64,000 nucleotides of DNA. It comes from Chloroflexota bacterium. GTDB taxonomy: Bacteria; Chloroflexota; Anaerolineae; Anaerolineales; Villigracilaceae. The translations under genes were made by a program, and so were the position numbers. The notes beneath the pieces are model-generated. The model ran no database searches. It had not been told where the DNA came from and saw only the letters and a program-made list of their open reading frames with translations. How positions within the stretch are numbered: the first letter of the stretch is position 1; the number at the start of each line of letters is the position of its first letter. This document shows positions 8,457 through 17,712 of the stretch, one piece after another. The stretch spans positions 86,524 through 150,523 of the forward strand of contig JACAEM010000008.1 in the NCBI GenBank assembly GCA_013388855.1, read 5' to 3'.

Positions 8457-9497
8457 TCACGAACGCCGGGCAATGCGTTGCCGGACGCCTTCGACAATCA
8501 AAACAAAGAGCACAAGCATTCCCTGCAAAACTCCGGAAAGCGATGAATCCAGTTTAAGCACGATGGGAAGTTGAATGCTCCCGATGTTGAGGGCGGCAAA
8601 GAACAACGCCACCGGCGCCGCCCAGATGGCTTGATAGTTGACGAGCATTGCCACCATCAAGCCGAGATAACCGTAGCCGCTTGAGATCGATGGAATCAAG
8701 CGGTAATAAACGGCTGTCACCTGCATGGCGCCGGCGATCCCTGCCAGCGCACCGCAGATCAAAAAGGACAACATCATGTATTGCCAGGTGGGAACGCCAA
8801 GCAGGTACGCCGCGCGGAAGTTCTTCCCGACCGCCTTGAGGCGGAGTCCAAAATACGTGCCTTGCAAAAGAAAGTATACGAAGACGATTGCCAGGATTGC
8901 AATTACCAGCGCCCATGGGCTGAGACGCAGTTCAGGGAACAAGGACAGGTGAAGCGCTTCATCGAAAGGTTCGGTGCCGCTCATCGACGCAACGCCGGGG
9001 CGTTTCCACGGACCAAAGATCAAATAAATTGTCAGCGCGGTAGCGACGAAATTCAACCCCAACCCGCCGAAAATCTCATTCACACCGCCAAACGTCTTCA
9101 GGGCGCCAGCCAGCAGAGCCCATACTGCGCCTCCCGCCATTCCGGCAAGGATCGCGAGAAAAAGGATCAATGATGGGGAAAGACCTGTATCCTGCAACTC
9201 GCGCAGCGCCCATGTGGTGGCAATGGCGCCAAGGGTGATCTGTCCCTCCACGCCGATGTTCCACAAGCCCGTCGCAAATGTGACCAGCAATCCCGCGCTC
9301 ACCAGCAGGAGCGGCACCCATGAAACGAGCACATCGGAAAATTTCTTGAAGGAACCAAAGGCTCCTGTAACGATATTTTTATATGCCTCCAGTGGAGGGG
9401 CCCCTGCCGCCAGCAGGATCAACGATGTGAATAATAATGCCAATACCAGTGCGGCGATTTGAAACCCAACATTAACCCAACGGCTGTTCTTTGTCAT
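8457..9497 (-). CDS. BMP-type ABC importer permease A (system 2)
   Basis: Partner permease of system 2, 346 aa. Motifs: LLLVSAGLLVTFATGLWNIGVEGQITLGA, the loop FGLRLKAVGKNFRAAYLLGV and ALAGIAGAMQVT. Start at MTKNSR with GTGAGG eight bases upstream. The gene begins 8 bp after the ATPase stop and is followed 7 bp later by the next permease, so ATPase and both permeases form one message. System 2 keeps the order lipoprotein-ATPase-permease-permease, whereas system 1 is permease-permease-lipoprotein-ATPase. Confidence 0.9.
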   Translation of the reverse strand: MTKNSRWVNVGFQIAALVLALLFTSLILLAAGAPPLEAYKNIVTGAFGSFKKFSDVLVSWVPLLLVSAGLLVTFATGLWNIGVEGQITLGAIATTWALRELQDTGLSPSLILFLAILAGMAGGAVWALLAGALKTFGGVNEIFGGLGLNFVATALTIYLIFGPWKRPGVASMSGTEPFDEALHLSLFPELRLSPWALVIAILAIVFVYFLLQGTYFGLRLKAVGKNFRAAYLLGVPTWQYMMLSFLICGALAGIAGAMQVTAVYYRLIPSISSGYGYLGLMVAMLVNYQAIWAAPVALFFAALNIGSIQLPIVLKLDSSLSGVLQGMLVLFVLIVEGVRQRIARRS

Positions 9498-9505
9498 GGT
9501 TATCC

Positions 9506-10975
9506 TCACGAAGCCCAACCCTTGCCGCCAATCAACTGACCCAGTTGCTCCACCGTGGTCGTTGAAGCATCCAAAGGCTGCGATACCCTGCCGCTGAAGA
9601 ATACCAATACACGATCACTGTATTGCAGGATCTCCTCCAGGTCGGATGAAATGAACATGATGGCAGTGCCTTTCCTGCAACGCTCCTTGAGTTTTCCCCA
9701 GATATAGATCACCGATTCGATGTCCAACCCGCGCGTGGGATGTTCGATCAGGACCGCCGACAACGGGTCCCGAAGCAGTGAAAGCAAAGCCCGCTGCTGG
9801 TTGCCGCCGGAAAGCGACTCGATGGTATGTACCGGCGTCCCTTTGATGTTGAACGCCGCGATCTTTTCCTGTGCCTGCTTGAGTCCGCGTTCGTGATTGA
9901 TGAACACATCCTTCGATTTTTCTGCAAGGACATAGTGCTCGGTCAGGGACAGTCCGGGTACAAGCCCCTCCTCCAAACGGGCGGCGGGTAAAAACTCCAC
10001 GCCGTTCCGCTTATATACATGATACGACTTGCCAGTCAGATCGCGCCCCCTCACTTTTACATGCCCGCTCACCGGGCGGACAATCCCGGCGCAAGCCCGC
10101 AGAAACGCTCCCTGCCCGCTGCCCTCCATACCCGCCAGCCCAATCACCTCCCCGCCGCTGACTTCGAGACTCACGTCCTTAATCTTCAGTCGAACATCCT
10201 CGATGGAAACGTTTTGCAACGACAGTACGCTTCCATGCCGCTCGAGGGTCTGCCTCGCTCCGAGGGAAATCTCCTTCCCGAACATCATTTCCACCAGTTT
10301 TTTCGTGTCGAAAGGCTTTTTTGCTTCCCCGACAAGACTGCCCTGCCTCAGTACAGCGACCTGGTGGCAAAGCACCTCGACATCCTCCAGTTTATGGGAG
10401 ACAAAGATGATGGTTTTCCCTTGTTCGGCAAGCGTGCGCAGCGTGGCAAATAGTTTTTCTTTTTGGCTGGCACTGATCCCGGTGGTTGGCTCATCGAGGA
10501 TGAGCACGCGCGCGCCCAGCCATAATAACCGGATAATTTCAAGCTGCTGCCGTTCGCCCACCGTCAGCGAGTCGACGTAGGCGTCCGGGTCGAGGGAAAA
10601 GCCGTATTGTTCGGCAATCAGTTTGAAGTCCCGCGTGACCGAGGCGCGGTTGGGGAAGAGTCCGCCCGAATGACCTATCATGAAGTTGTCGATCACGCGC
10701 ATGGGAGGGAAGTCCAGCGGGTCCTGGTGCAGCATTCCGACGCCATGATGGATGGCGGTGGCGGGTGATTGAATGAAAACCGCCTTGCCGTCCAATAATA
10801 TTTCGCCTTTATCGGCATGGATGAAGCCCGAAAGTATTTTCATCAGGGTGCTTTTCCCCGCGCCGTTCTCCCCCAGAATCCCTTGAATGGTTCCGGCGGG
10901 AATGTTGAGCGTGATGTCGTTGTTGGCGTGGTTGTTGCCAAAATACTTGTGGATACCGCGCAATTCGACTTTCAT
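9506..10975 (-). CDS. BMP-type ABC importer, fused double ATPase (system 2)
   Basis: The 489-aa ATPase of the second importer has two ABC halves. The first has Walker A GENGAGKST, signature LTVGERQQLEIIRL and Walker B VLILDEPTTGIS. The second has GLAGMEGSGQGAFL, signature LSGGNQQRALLSLLRD and the ending LIEHPTRGLDIES. It is only moderately similar to the system 1 ATPase, so the two importers are old paralogues rather than a recent duplication. It is separated from the lipoprotein gene by a strong terminator-like hairpin, a common way to make more binding protein than ATPase. Confidence 0.92.
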   Translation of the reverse strand: MKVELRGIHKYFGNNHANNDITLNIPAGTIQGILGENGAGKSTLMKILSGFIHADKGEILLDGKAVFIQSPATAIHHGVGMLHQDPLDFPPMRVIDNFMIGHSGGLFPNRASVTRDFKLIAEQYGFSLDPDAYVDSLTVGERQQLEIIRLLWLGARVLILDEPTTGISASQKEKLFATLRTLAEQGKTIIFVSHKLEDVEVLCHQVAVLRQGSLVGEAKKPFDTKKLVEMMFGKEISLGARQTLERHGSVLSLQNVSIEDVRLKIKDVSLEVSGGEVIGLAGMEGSGQGAFLRACAGIVRPVSGHVKVRGRDLTGKSYHVYKRNGVEFLPAARLEEGLVPGLSLTEHYVLAEKSKDVFINHERGLKQAQEKIAAFNIKGTPVHTIESLSGGNQQRALLSLLRDPLSAVLIEHPTRGLDIESVIYIWGKLKERCRKGTAIMFISSDLEEILQYSDRVLVFFSGRVSQPLDASTTTVEQLGQLIGGKGWAS

Positions 10976-11034
10976 GGACGTTGTCCTTTATTCGGAGGAA
11001 AGACCATCGTTCAGGTATTTCTCCTGTCAGTTGA

Positions 11035-11071
11035 TAAAAAAACGGGGGGAAGGCAAACGCCTTCCCCCGCG
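11035..11071 (-). terminator. Terminator or attenuator after the system 2 lipoprotein gene
   Basis: Read on the minus strand, GGGGGAAGGC and GCCTTCCCCC pair around a GTTT loop and are followed by CGTTTTTTT. It starts about 12 bp after the lipoprotein stop and precedes the ATPase gene, so partial read-through would give high lipoprotein and low ATPase expression. Confidence 0.9.
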
Positions 11072-11081
11072 AAAAAACGGG

Positions 11082-12371
11082 CTATTGAGGAACGCTCTGT
11101 CCCTCCATGCCTTCGAGCAATTGCGGCAGGTACCAGATCTGCTGGTCGGTGCCAACCTCGCCATCGGCAAGATAAGCGGTGCCGTCCTGCAGGTTGATCG
11201 GCCCTGTCCACAGGTTGAGTCCGCCGGCCAGCGCGGCAATGAACTCATCCATCTGGGCGGAGGCCTCGGGGCTCAGCGCATCGCCTTTCACAAAGCCGAC
11301 TGCGGTGGTCTCGAGGTTGTTGATGTCTGACCAATCCGGTCCATTCCACTGGAAGTTGGACTCAAAGGTGCCTTCCTTGGCAGCGGTGATGGTCTCCAGA
11401 TAAGCCGGGCCCCAGTTGAAGTACGGAACACCGAGACAGACGCTCGCGCCTTCTTCGCATGAACCGATGAAATCATACGGAACCGCAAAGACTTCCTTGC
11501 CGGCTTCCGATGCCTTTTTGGCTTCTGTGAGTCCCTCGGTGGTGTCGATGCCAGAGATGATCACATCGTAACCGGTGTTGATGAAGTCGTTGGCGACTTG
11601 AGTCGGGTCGGACGTAAAGCCCGGGATGTTGAACCAGAAACCGATCCATGTGACTTTGAATTTCAGGTCGGCGGCATCCTTGCCGGCGTATTCAGTCCAG
11701 CAGTATTTTGCGCCGAGGTACGCCGAGGCGGCGAGACGGCGGGTCTCATCGTTGATCAATGGACCAAGATAGCCGATCTGCCCGGTCTTTGTGGAAAGAG
11801 CCGCAGCGCAGCCAGCCATCATCTTGCCGTATTCCATGCGTCCCATGATGTTAACCATGTTCGGGATCGCCTCATAGGCTTTTCCATCCGGCCACACCTG
11901 ATCTCCGGAGGCCATGATCACATTGATCTCGGGATGAGCCTTCGCAAACGTGGTCGAGGCATCCTTCATATCATCCGAGTTGAAGATGACCAGTTTCGCG
12001 CCCTGTGAGACCAATTCTTCGGCAAGTTGGTCCGGCGTTGTTCCAGGGCGGTCAGCAGGGTTGACCTTGTCGAGGTAAATCATCTTCGCGCCAAGTTTTT
12101 CCTCCACATATAGCCCCGCCTCATAGTGAGCCTGGCTCCAGCCGTGGTCATTATAGGGACCGACGAGAAGCATACCAAATACAAACTGTTCTTCTGCTGG
12201 GGGTTCAGTGGCAGGCGCCTCGGTGGCGGCAGGCGGTTCTGTGGGTTCCGGGGCTTCAGTGGCGGGCGCCTCGGTGGGCTCCGGGACTTCAGTAGCAGGC
12301 GTCCCACAAGCCGACAGGATCAATGACAATACTGTCAGCGCGGCGAAAACGGTCAAAAGTGATTTGCGCAT
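11082..12371 (-). CDS. BMP-family substrate-binding lipoprotein (system 2)
   Basis: Binding lipoprotein of the second importer, 429 aa. The signal is MRKSLLTVFAALTVLSLILSAC (lipobox LSAC), followed by about 38 residues of Pro/Glu/Thr/Ala repeats (TEAPATEAPEPTEPPAATEA) acting as a flexible stalk, then the Bmp domain (FGMLLVGPYNDHGWSQAHYEAG; IGYLGPLINDETRRLAASAY). The GPYNDHGW segment and the larger size place it in a different Bmp subgroup from the system 1 lipoprotein. A GGAG ribosome site precedes the chosen Met; the longer upstream frame has no support. Confidence 0.92.
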   Translation of the reverse strand: MRKSLLTVFAALTVLSLILSACGTPATEVPEPTEAPATEAPEPTEPPAATEAPATEPPAEEQFVFGMLLVGPYNDHGWSQAHYEAGLYVEEKLGAKMIYLDKVNPADRPGTTPDQLAEELVSQGAKLVIFNSDDMKDASTTFAKAHPEINVIMASGDQVWPDGKAYEAIPNMVNIMGRMEYGKMMAGCAAALSTKTGQIGYLGPLINDETRRLAASAYLGAKYCWTEYAGKDAADLKFKVTWIGFWFNIPGFTSDPTQVANDFINTGYDVIISGIDTTEGLTEAKKASEAGKEVFAVPYDFIGSCEEGASVCLGVPYFNWGPAYLETITAAKEGTFESNFQWNGPDWSDINNLETTAVGFVKGDALSPEASAQMDEFIAALAGGLNLWTGPINLQDGTAYLADGEVGTDQQIWYLPQLLEGMEGQSVPQ

Positions 12372-12470
12372 TTCTACTCCTCTTTGATTTGTTTGATTTT
12401 TCGAGATCCAGGCGGTAATGAGATTCTTCCTTCGCTTCGGCAGCCTCCTTTCACGGTTCAACCATCAAGA

Positions 12471-12482
12471 TTGTATATACAA
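12471..12482. promoter_or_regulatory. TTGTATATACAA dyad upstream of system 2 importer
   Basis: This perfect 12-bp palindrome lies about 100 bp upstream of the BMP lipoprotein start. The GT-N4-AC spacing is what HutC-subfamily GntR regulators use, and a HutC-type regulator is encoded at 21822-22541. The link is inference. The flanking 12440-12545 region is AT-rich and probably holds the promoter of the transporter operon. Confidence 0.4.
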
Positions 12483-12549
12483 GAGAACAATTTTATCATG
12501 GCTCATCATGTCTAATTGTAGGACAAATTCCACATTTTTTACAAGTACG

Positions 12550-14553
12550 TTACTCACTACTGCACAAGAACATACTCTCAACTTCCGAGAACACTTCGCT
12601 TCTCTTCACGCTGTCGGTTGTCTCCGTTTTGATTCGCGTCCACAACCTGCACAACGGTCTGCCCAACTCTGTCGAAAACGCATACGCCCTCTGCGACAGT
12701 TCAACCGCGCGTGACCATTCTCCAGCGTGAGCATACCCCTCGATGAAAACAAAATACTCCGCCGGGTCATATGGATGCATGTCAAACGATAATGCCAATT
12801 CAGTCATCTGCAAAACGGTTGCCCAGTCCCCGAACTGACGAGCGAGATCCGCCTTTTCGAAATAATAGCAATAGTCGTGTTCAGGCTCGGGTCCATACAC
12901 TTTCGGCATCTGCGCAAACGGCTCGTTGAGGATCAAACCCGGATCAGAAATCCTCGCGGCAATCCGCATAAAGCTTGGTTCAGGAATGAGGCGGTTGGTG
13001 CGCTCAATATCCGGGTCAAGGACCCGCAGACAGCCGGGCGGGGAGAAATACATCGCCAGCGCGCGCGAGGTGCTCCCCTCGAAATGTCCAGCCAGGTAAT
13101 TGTATCGGATCGAGAGTCCCGCCTCCAGCTTCGGCAGGGAACCGCCCAGCCTGGACCTCGGATGGAACAAAGCGTATGGAATATGATCACTGCCAGTATC
13201 CGGCGCGTAGATCCAATTCAGTGCCGCGCTCAATGAGTTATCCGCGTAGTAATGCAACACGCCCTCGTTCAATAACACCAGCGTATCTGGTTGAATCCCC
13301 GGAGCGCGCCACGTCATTTGCCAGAATAATTCCTTTTGTATCTCCCAATCTCGGGCATAGTCAAGCGATGTGAGATATTGCTTCCCTGCCGCCAGACTAA
13401 TCATCGAAACCAACAGGATGGTTTGCAATCGTTCCCACGGGATCATCCTGGCGATGCCCCCAAACAAGAGGCTTGCCCCCAATAGAAAAGGCAGGACGAA
13501 TCGGCTTGCAGGCCATTCAAGGGAAGGCTTGAAGCCAATCATCCAGAAAGGCCAGCCAGCCAGAAATACGGCCAACGCGCCCAGCCCTGCCATCCAAAAC
13601 ACATCCCTTAAATTTCCGCGAGGCGGTCGATTGTCACTGCGAGGCAGGAGCAGAAAACCGGTTGTAACAACAAAGGCTGTCATTAAAACAACAAGATAAT
13701 AACCATTCAACCATGAACTTTCGATGGGCATTTCCCGAAGATCGAATACATGTACCCACGCATTTTTCAGCACCAATTTCAAACTGAGCCCGATAGACTG
13801 GATCAATGCTCCGAGAGTCTCCGCCGGCGCGGAGTTCAACTGATCGGCAAGGCTGATCCCATAGGTCTGGTTATTGAAAATGAACAAACGCGAAAATACG
13901 GCCAGAAGAAACACTGATAAATACGGCATCCACATCTTCATGATCCGAATCAGTCTTGCGCGGAGTTCCATTGGCTCATTGCGGAGGATCATCACAATGA
14001 CACCTACACGCGTCAATTCCAATACATAAAAATATTCCATCATCCACAAATTCAGCGCGGACAGGAAAAGCCCAGGCACCGTCCATATCCAATACCGGTT
14101 TGGCGATTCGAACGCCAGCAACATGCACAGGAGTGAAAAAAGGAAAAAGAATAGTACGATATAAAAATGGCTGTAAAGGTAAGCAGTCCAATGCTGGTTG
14201 AAACCGGGGTAAACGAGGAAAAGCAATGCAATTCCCAAAGCCCAGCGGGGTCTGCCCGGCCACAACCTATCCACAATGGCATACACAACCATCGCACAAA
14301 CCCATCGCCAGAACAAGGCAAAGACCTGCCAATAGACAGGCACCTGTGGCATCAACTGTGTCGTCACCTGATGGAGCACGCCCCACAACGGTCGATTGGT
14401 GGAGAAATACCGGGTCAATGCCTCAGGTCCCAATTGATAACGGATCCACGTGATCGGCAGGTCGTCCCAGTAAAAGCCCAGGCGAGGGATCAATAAACCG
14501 TATGCAAGAATTGTTGCAAGCAGGAGGACGGCGAAAGGGCGCAGATATTTCAT
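12550..14553 (-). CDS. Multi-spanning membrane protein, GT-C glycosyltransferase-like (paralogue 2)
   Basis: 667 aa with about ten or more hydrophobic helices in residues 1-400, then a soluble C-terminal region of about 230 residues. After the first helix is FYWDDLPITWIRYQLG; an acidic pair in the first outer loop is the catalytic signature of GT-C sugar transferases that use lipid-linked donors. The C-terminus has helical repeat character (ADLARQFGDWATVLQMTELAL; EGYAHAGEWSRAVELSQRAY), resembling TPR units. It is a full-length paralogue of the next gene, sharing YGLL/IPRLGFYWDD, MMEYFYVLELTRVG, LFIFNNQTYG and the C-terminal segments. The start MKYLRPF is chosen because the upstream extension overlaps the neighbour. 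No donor or acceptor can be named. Confidence 0.65.
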   Translation of the reverse strand: MKYLRPFAVLLLATILAYGLLIPRLGFYWDDLPITWIRYQLGPEALTRYFSTNRPLWGVLHQVTTQLMPQVPVYWQVFALFWRWVCAMVVYAIVDRLWPGRPRWALGIALLFLVYPGFNQHWTAYLYSHFYIVLFFFLFSLLCMLLAFESPNRYWIWTVPGLFLSALNLWMMEYFYVLELTRVGVIVMILRNEPMELRARLIRIMKMWMPYLSVFLLAVFSRLFIFNNQTYGISLADQLNSAPAETLGALIQSIGLSLKLVLKNAWVHVFDLREMPIESSWLNGYYLVVLMTAFVVTTGFLLLPRSDNRPPRGNLRDVFWMAGLGALAVFLAGWPFWMIGFKPSLEWPASRFVLPFLLGASLLFGGIARMIPWERLQTILLVSMISLAAGKQYLTSLDYARDWEIQKELFWQMTWRAPGIQPDTLVLLNEGVLHYYADNSLSAALNWIYAPDTGSDHIPYALFHPRSRLGGSLPKLEAGLSIRYNYLAGHFEGSTSRALAMYFSPPGCLRVLDPDIERTNRLIPEPSFMRIAARISDPGLILNEPFAQMPKVYGPEPEHDYCYYFEKADLARQFGDWATVLQMTELALSFDMHPYDPAEYFVFIEGYAHAGEWSRAVELSQRAYAFSTELGRPLCRLWTRIKTETTDSVKRSEVFSEVESMFLCSSE

Positions 14554-14560
14554 AAACCAC

Positions 14561-16525
14561 TTATTGAGGAGCACACGCAAATAAATTGTGAATCTGACCC
14601 AGCGCTTCGTTTCTCTCCACACCGCCGGCTGTCTCCGTTTCAATGCGTTCCCACAACCGACATAACAACGGTCCCACTACTTCCTTCGAGACCCTGTAGG
14701 ACACCTTCGATAGTTCGACCGCGCGTTCCCACCTCCCTGCATGGGCATATCCTTCGATGAACACAAAACGTTCCAACGGATTGTTAGGATAATCGCTTAA
14801 AGCGAAAGCCTCATCGCCCAAACGGGTAACCGTTTCCCAATCCCCAAGTTGACGCGCCAACTCAGCCTTTTCAAAGTAATAACACCAGCCATGTCCGGGC
14901 TCGGGTCCATAGATCGCAGGTATCACCGCTTTTTGCGCCGCGAGGATCCTGTCAGCATTGGACAATGCCGCAGCGTCACGCATCAGGCTGTCGGCTGAAA
15001 GGAAGCGGTTTTCCACATCCAAAACAGGGTCAAGCAACCGCAAACAGGCTGGCGGATCGTAATAAAACGCCAGGGTCTGTGAGGTATTGCCTTCAAATGT
15101 TCCGGCAAGATAATCGTATCGGATCGGGATATCCGGCTTCAACGCGGGCAAAGATGAATTTATACGGTTGGTGGGATAGAACAACACATAATCGATCTTG
15201 TCGCTTCGATTGTCGGGCGCATAGATCCAGTTGAGCGGTGCGCTGATTGAGTTGTCGGCGTAGAAAGACAATTCCTCATTCATCAGCACGAGGGTTCCCG
15301 GTTTCAGCCCCGGAGCGCGCCAGGTCATCTGCCAAAAGAGATTCTTCTGCGATTGCCAGTCGCGCAGGTAATCGGTGGACCATAGAAATTGACGCCCCGA
15401 TGCCAGACCGATCAGCACAGCCAATAACGCGTATCGCCACCTCTCGCGCGGTATCAATGCCAGTAACCCGGCAAGGATCAGGCTTACGCCCAGCATGAAT
15501 GGGAGGGTAAAGCGGCTGGCAGGATGAGCCAGTGAAATATTCAAGCCTGTCGCCCAGAAAGGTACGCCCGCAAACGGGAGCAGGAACAATCCCAGGCCGA
15601 TGGCATACCAGGCATATCTGTTCGTCTTCTCTTCCCGGCTTGATTTGAAAAAATAAACAACCATGATGGCAAACACAGTCAGAATCACGGCGACATACAA
15701 AGCAACGGTTCTGATCCCGTGTGTGGAGGGATCCAATCCGGTAAAGACCTGGCTCCATGCCGCAAAAGTGACCGTCCACAGGCTGGCCAGGATACTTTGA
15801 AGAAGCGAAAGCAATGTCGTAAACGGATCGGTTTTGAGCTGCGACACCAGACTGAATCCATACACCTGATTGTTGAAAATGAATAAACGGAACAAAACCG
15901 CCAGGGCAAATAACGCCAGATAGGGAGTCCACAGTTTGAAGGTAGAGCGGAGGCGTTCTTTCGGGTCAGGGTATGAGTCGCGCAGGAAAGTCCAAATGAA
16001 TCCCACACGCGCCAGTTCCAGCACAAAGAAATATTCCATCATCCACAGGTTGAGTGCGGAAAAGATCAGTGCAACAACGGTCCGCCGGCGGAGCATGAGA
16101 TAAATGGAAAGGAGAAAAAAGAAAAGGACGATGAAAAAATGGCTGTAAAGATATGCCACCCATTGCTGGTTGAAGCCGGGATATAAAAGAAAAAGCAGGG
16201 AAAGACTCAGCGCAAAATCAGATTTGTCCTTCCATAATTCACGGATGATCGCCCAAACCACGACGGCTCCGAACCAACGCCAAAGCAAGGCAAAGACCTG
16301 CCAATATATCGGAACCTGCGGAAAAATGAGGGTGGTCATCTGATAAAGCCATCCCCATGCTGGACGGTTGTTGGAAAAATACTGCGTCATCGCCTCCGCT
16401 CCCAATTCGTAGCGGATCCACGACATGGGCAAGTCATCCCAGTAAAAGCCCAATTGCGGAATCAAAATTCCGTACGCGAGTACGGCTGTGACAAGCAGAA
16501 TAAGCGATGGATGAATACGTTTCAC
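14561..16525 (-). CDS. Multi-spanning membrane protein, GT-C glycosyltransferase-like (paralogue 1)
   Basis: About 654 aa with the same layout as its downstream neighbour: polytopic N-terminal part with FYWDDLPMSWIRYELG in the first outer loop and a soluble C-terminus with TPR-like helices (AELARQLGDWETVTRLGDEAF). The two genes are 7 bp apart, so a tandem duplication is likely. The start is not clear: the open frame extends to an ATG at 16603, but that crosses an inverted repeat, and family alignment with the paralogue (MKYLRPF against KRIHPSL) favours a GTG at 16525. Neither has a convincing ribosome site. A role in envelope glycan or glycolipid assembly is inferred from fold only. Confidence 0.62.
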   Translation of the reverse strand: MKRIHPSLILLVTAVLAYGILIPQLGFYWDDLPMSWIRYELGAEAMTQYFSNNRPAWGWLYQMTTLIFPQVPIYWQVFALLWRWFGAVVVWAIIRELWKDKSDFALSLSLLFLLYPGFNQQWVAYLYSHFFIVLFFFLLSIYLMLRRRTVVALIFSALNLWMMEYFFVLELARVGFIWTFLRDSYPDPKERLRSTFKLWTPYLALFALAVLFRLFIFNNQVYGFSLVSQLKTDPFTTLLSLLQSILASLWTVTFAAWSQVFTGLDPSTHGIRTVALYVAVILTVFAIMVVYFFKSSREEKTNRYAWYAIGLGLFLLPFAGVPFWATGLNISLAHPASRFTLPFMLGVSLILAGLLALIPRERWRYALLAVLIGLASGRQFLWSTDYLRDWQSQKNLFWQMTWRAPGLKPGTLVLMNEELSFYADNSISAPLNWIYAPDNRSDKIDYVLFYPTNRINSSLPALKPDIPIRYDYLAGTFEGNTSQTLAFYYDPPACLRLLDPVLDVENRFLSADSLMRDAAALSNADRILAAQKAVIPAIYGPEPGHGWCYYFEKAELARQLGDWETVTRLGDEAFALSDYPNNPLERFVFIEGYAHAGRWERAVELSKVSYRVSKEVVGPLLCRLWERIETETAGGVERNEALGQIHNLFACAPQ

Positions 16526-16558
16526 TTTGGCGATGGATGGATAATTGGACGAGTTAGC

Positions 16559-16596
16559 ACTTGGGTGGTCGACCGAAAACGACCACCCAAGTACGC
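16559..16596. repeat. Inverted repeat between carbamate kinase and GT-C gene
   Basis: The arms ACTTGGGTGGTCG and CGACCACCCAAGT are perfectly complementary around an 8-nt loop. No T-tract follows on either strand. It may act as a weak terminator for carbamate kinase or be a dispersed repeat copy. Confidence 0.7.
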
Positions 16597-16613
16597 AACA
16601 CAAAACAATGAAA

Positions 16614-17564
16614 CTACTTGACGATCCACGTACCGGTCTCGCCTTTGAGGGCGCGACCGATGTTCTCAGGGTTGGTAATGAGTGCCTGCTTGCCGCCGTT
16701 TTCGAGGAACCAAATGATCGCCTGGATCTTCGGCGCCATCGAACCTTTGGCGAAGTGCGTACCCTCGGCTAGATAAGCTTTGGCTTCTTCCAGCGTCATC
16801 TTGTCGAGCCACTGCTGATTCGGCTTGCCAAAGTTGATGGCGACCTTTTCCACCGCAGTAGCAATCAGGAACAATTCCGCGCCGATTTCCTGCGCCAGCA
16901 GGGATGAGGCAAAATCCTTGTCAATGACCGCCGCCGTGCCTTCGTACTCGCCATTGCCCTTGTCGATGACCGGAATGCCGCCACCGCCCACCGTGATGAC
17001 GGTCACACCGGCGTTGAGCAATAACTTGACCGACTCCAACTCGATGATCTTTTTCGGCAATGGAGACGGAACGACTCTTCTCCAACCTCTGCCTGCATCC
17101 TCGACCACCGACCAGCCCATCTCCTTTTCGCGTTTCTTCGCCTCGGCTTCATCCATGAATGAACCGATGGGCTTGGTTGGCTTTTGAAAGGCAGGATCGT
17201 TTCTATCCACCAGCATCTGCGTGATAACGGTCGCCGCGCCCTTCTTGATGCCGCGCCGATGATATTCGTTCTGCAACGCCTGCTGAAACTCATACCCAAT
17301 GGCGCCTTGTGAATCCGCCCCGCAAACATCCAGCGGGACTTCGTGCATGCCTTCCACTTTCGCGGCGATCTCGGAGCGGCGCAGGATGAACCCAACCTGT
17401 GGTCCATTGCCGTGACCGATTGCCAGGTCCCAGCCTGCTTCGATCATATCCGCAATGTGATGGGCAGTCTCCTGTAACGCCAGCATCTGGTCTTCGACTG
17501 TAACGTTCTTATCATCCTTGATTAGGGAGTTGCCTCCAACGGCAACGACTGCTAATTTCGACAT
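16614..17564 (-). CDS. arcC: Carbamate kinase
   Basis: Transfers phosphate from carbamoyl phosphate to ADP, giving ATP plus carbamate. In fermentative ureide and purine breakdown this is the energy-yielding last step. The 316-aa chain carries the family marks VVAVGGNSLIKDD at the N-terminus, AIGHGNGPQVGFILRRSE, LDVCGADSQGAIGYE, VITVGGGGIPVI and the PK loop GSMAPKIQAI near the C-terminus. An AGGAG site precedes the ATG. It is followed in the same direction by the GT-C pair and preceded by two carbamoyltransferases, so carbamoyl phosphate made by them is its likely substrate. E. coli has the equivalent gene (yqeA) in its yge cluster. Confidence 0.95.
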   Translation of the reverse strand: MSKLAVVAVGGNSLIKDDKNVTVEDQMLALQETAHHIADMIEAGWDLAIGHGNGPQVGFILRRSEIAAKVEGMHEVPLDVCGADSQGAIGYEFQQALQNEYHRRGIKKGAATVITQMLVDRNDPAFQKPTKPIGSFMDEAEAKKREKEMGWSVVEDAGRGWRRVVPSPLPKKIIELESVKLLLNAGVTVITVGGGGIPVIDKGNGEYEGTAAVIDKDFASSLLAQEIGAELFLIATAVEKVAINFGKPNQQWLDKMTLEEAKAYLAEGTHFAKGSMAPKIQAIIWFLENGGKQALITNPENIGRALKGETGTWIVK

Positions 17565-17587
17565 TTATAAATCTCCTTCATAAATAT

Positions 17588-17708
17588 CATTGCGAGGAGG
17601 AATGAAGGTTGAGCAGGACGAAGTCTGTATCGAAACCCAACCCGACGAGATCATCTACTCCTTGAGCTGGGATCGTTTCGTCGTCCTGCGGGCTCCTCGC
17701 AATGACGA
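17588..17708. repeat. Dispersed inverted repeat, arms TCATTGCGAGGAG / CTCCTCGCAATGA
   Basis: About 120 bp between the carbamate kinase and ygeW-like genes. The ends ATTGCGAGGAG and CTCCTCGCAAT are inverted copies, and inside lie further complementary pieces (GGACGAAG and CGTCGTCC). This matches the general look of the 'cattgcgaggag...' repeats found in many bacterial genomes. No coding evidence. Confidence 0.7.
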
Positions 17709-17712
17709 CAGA

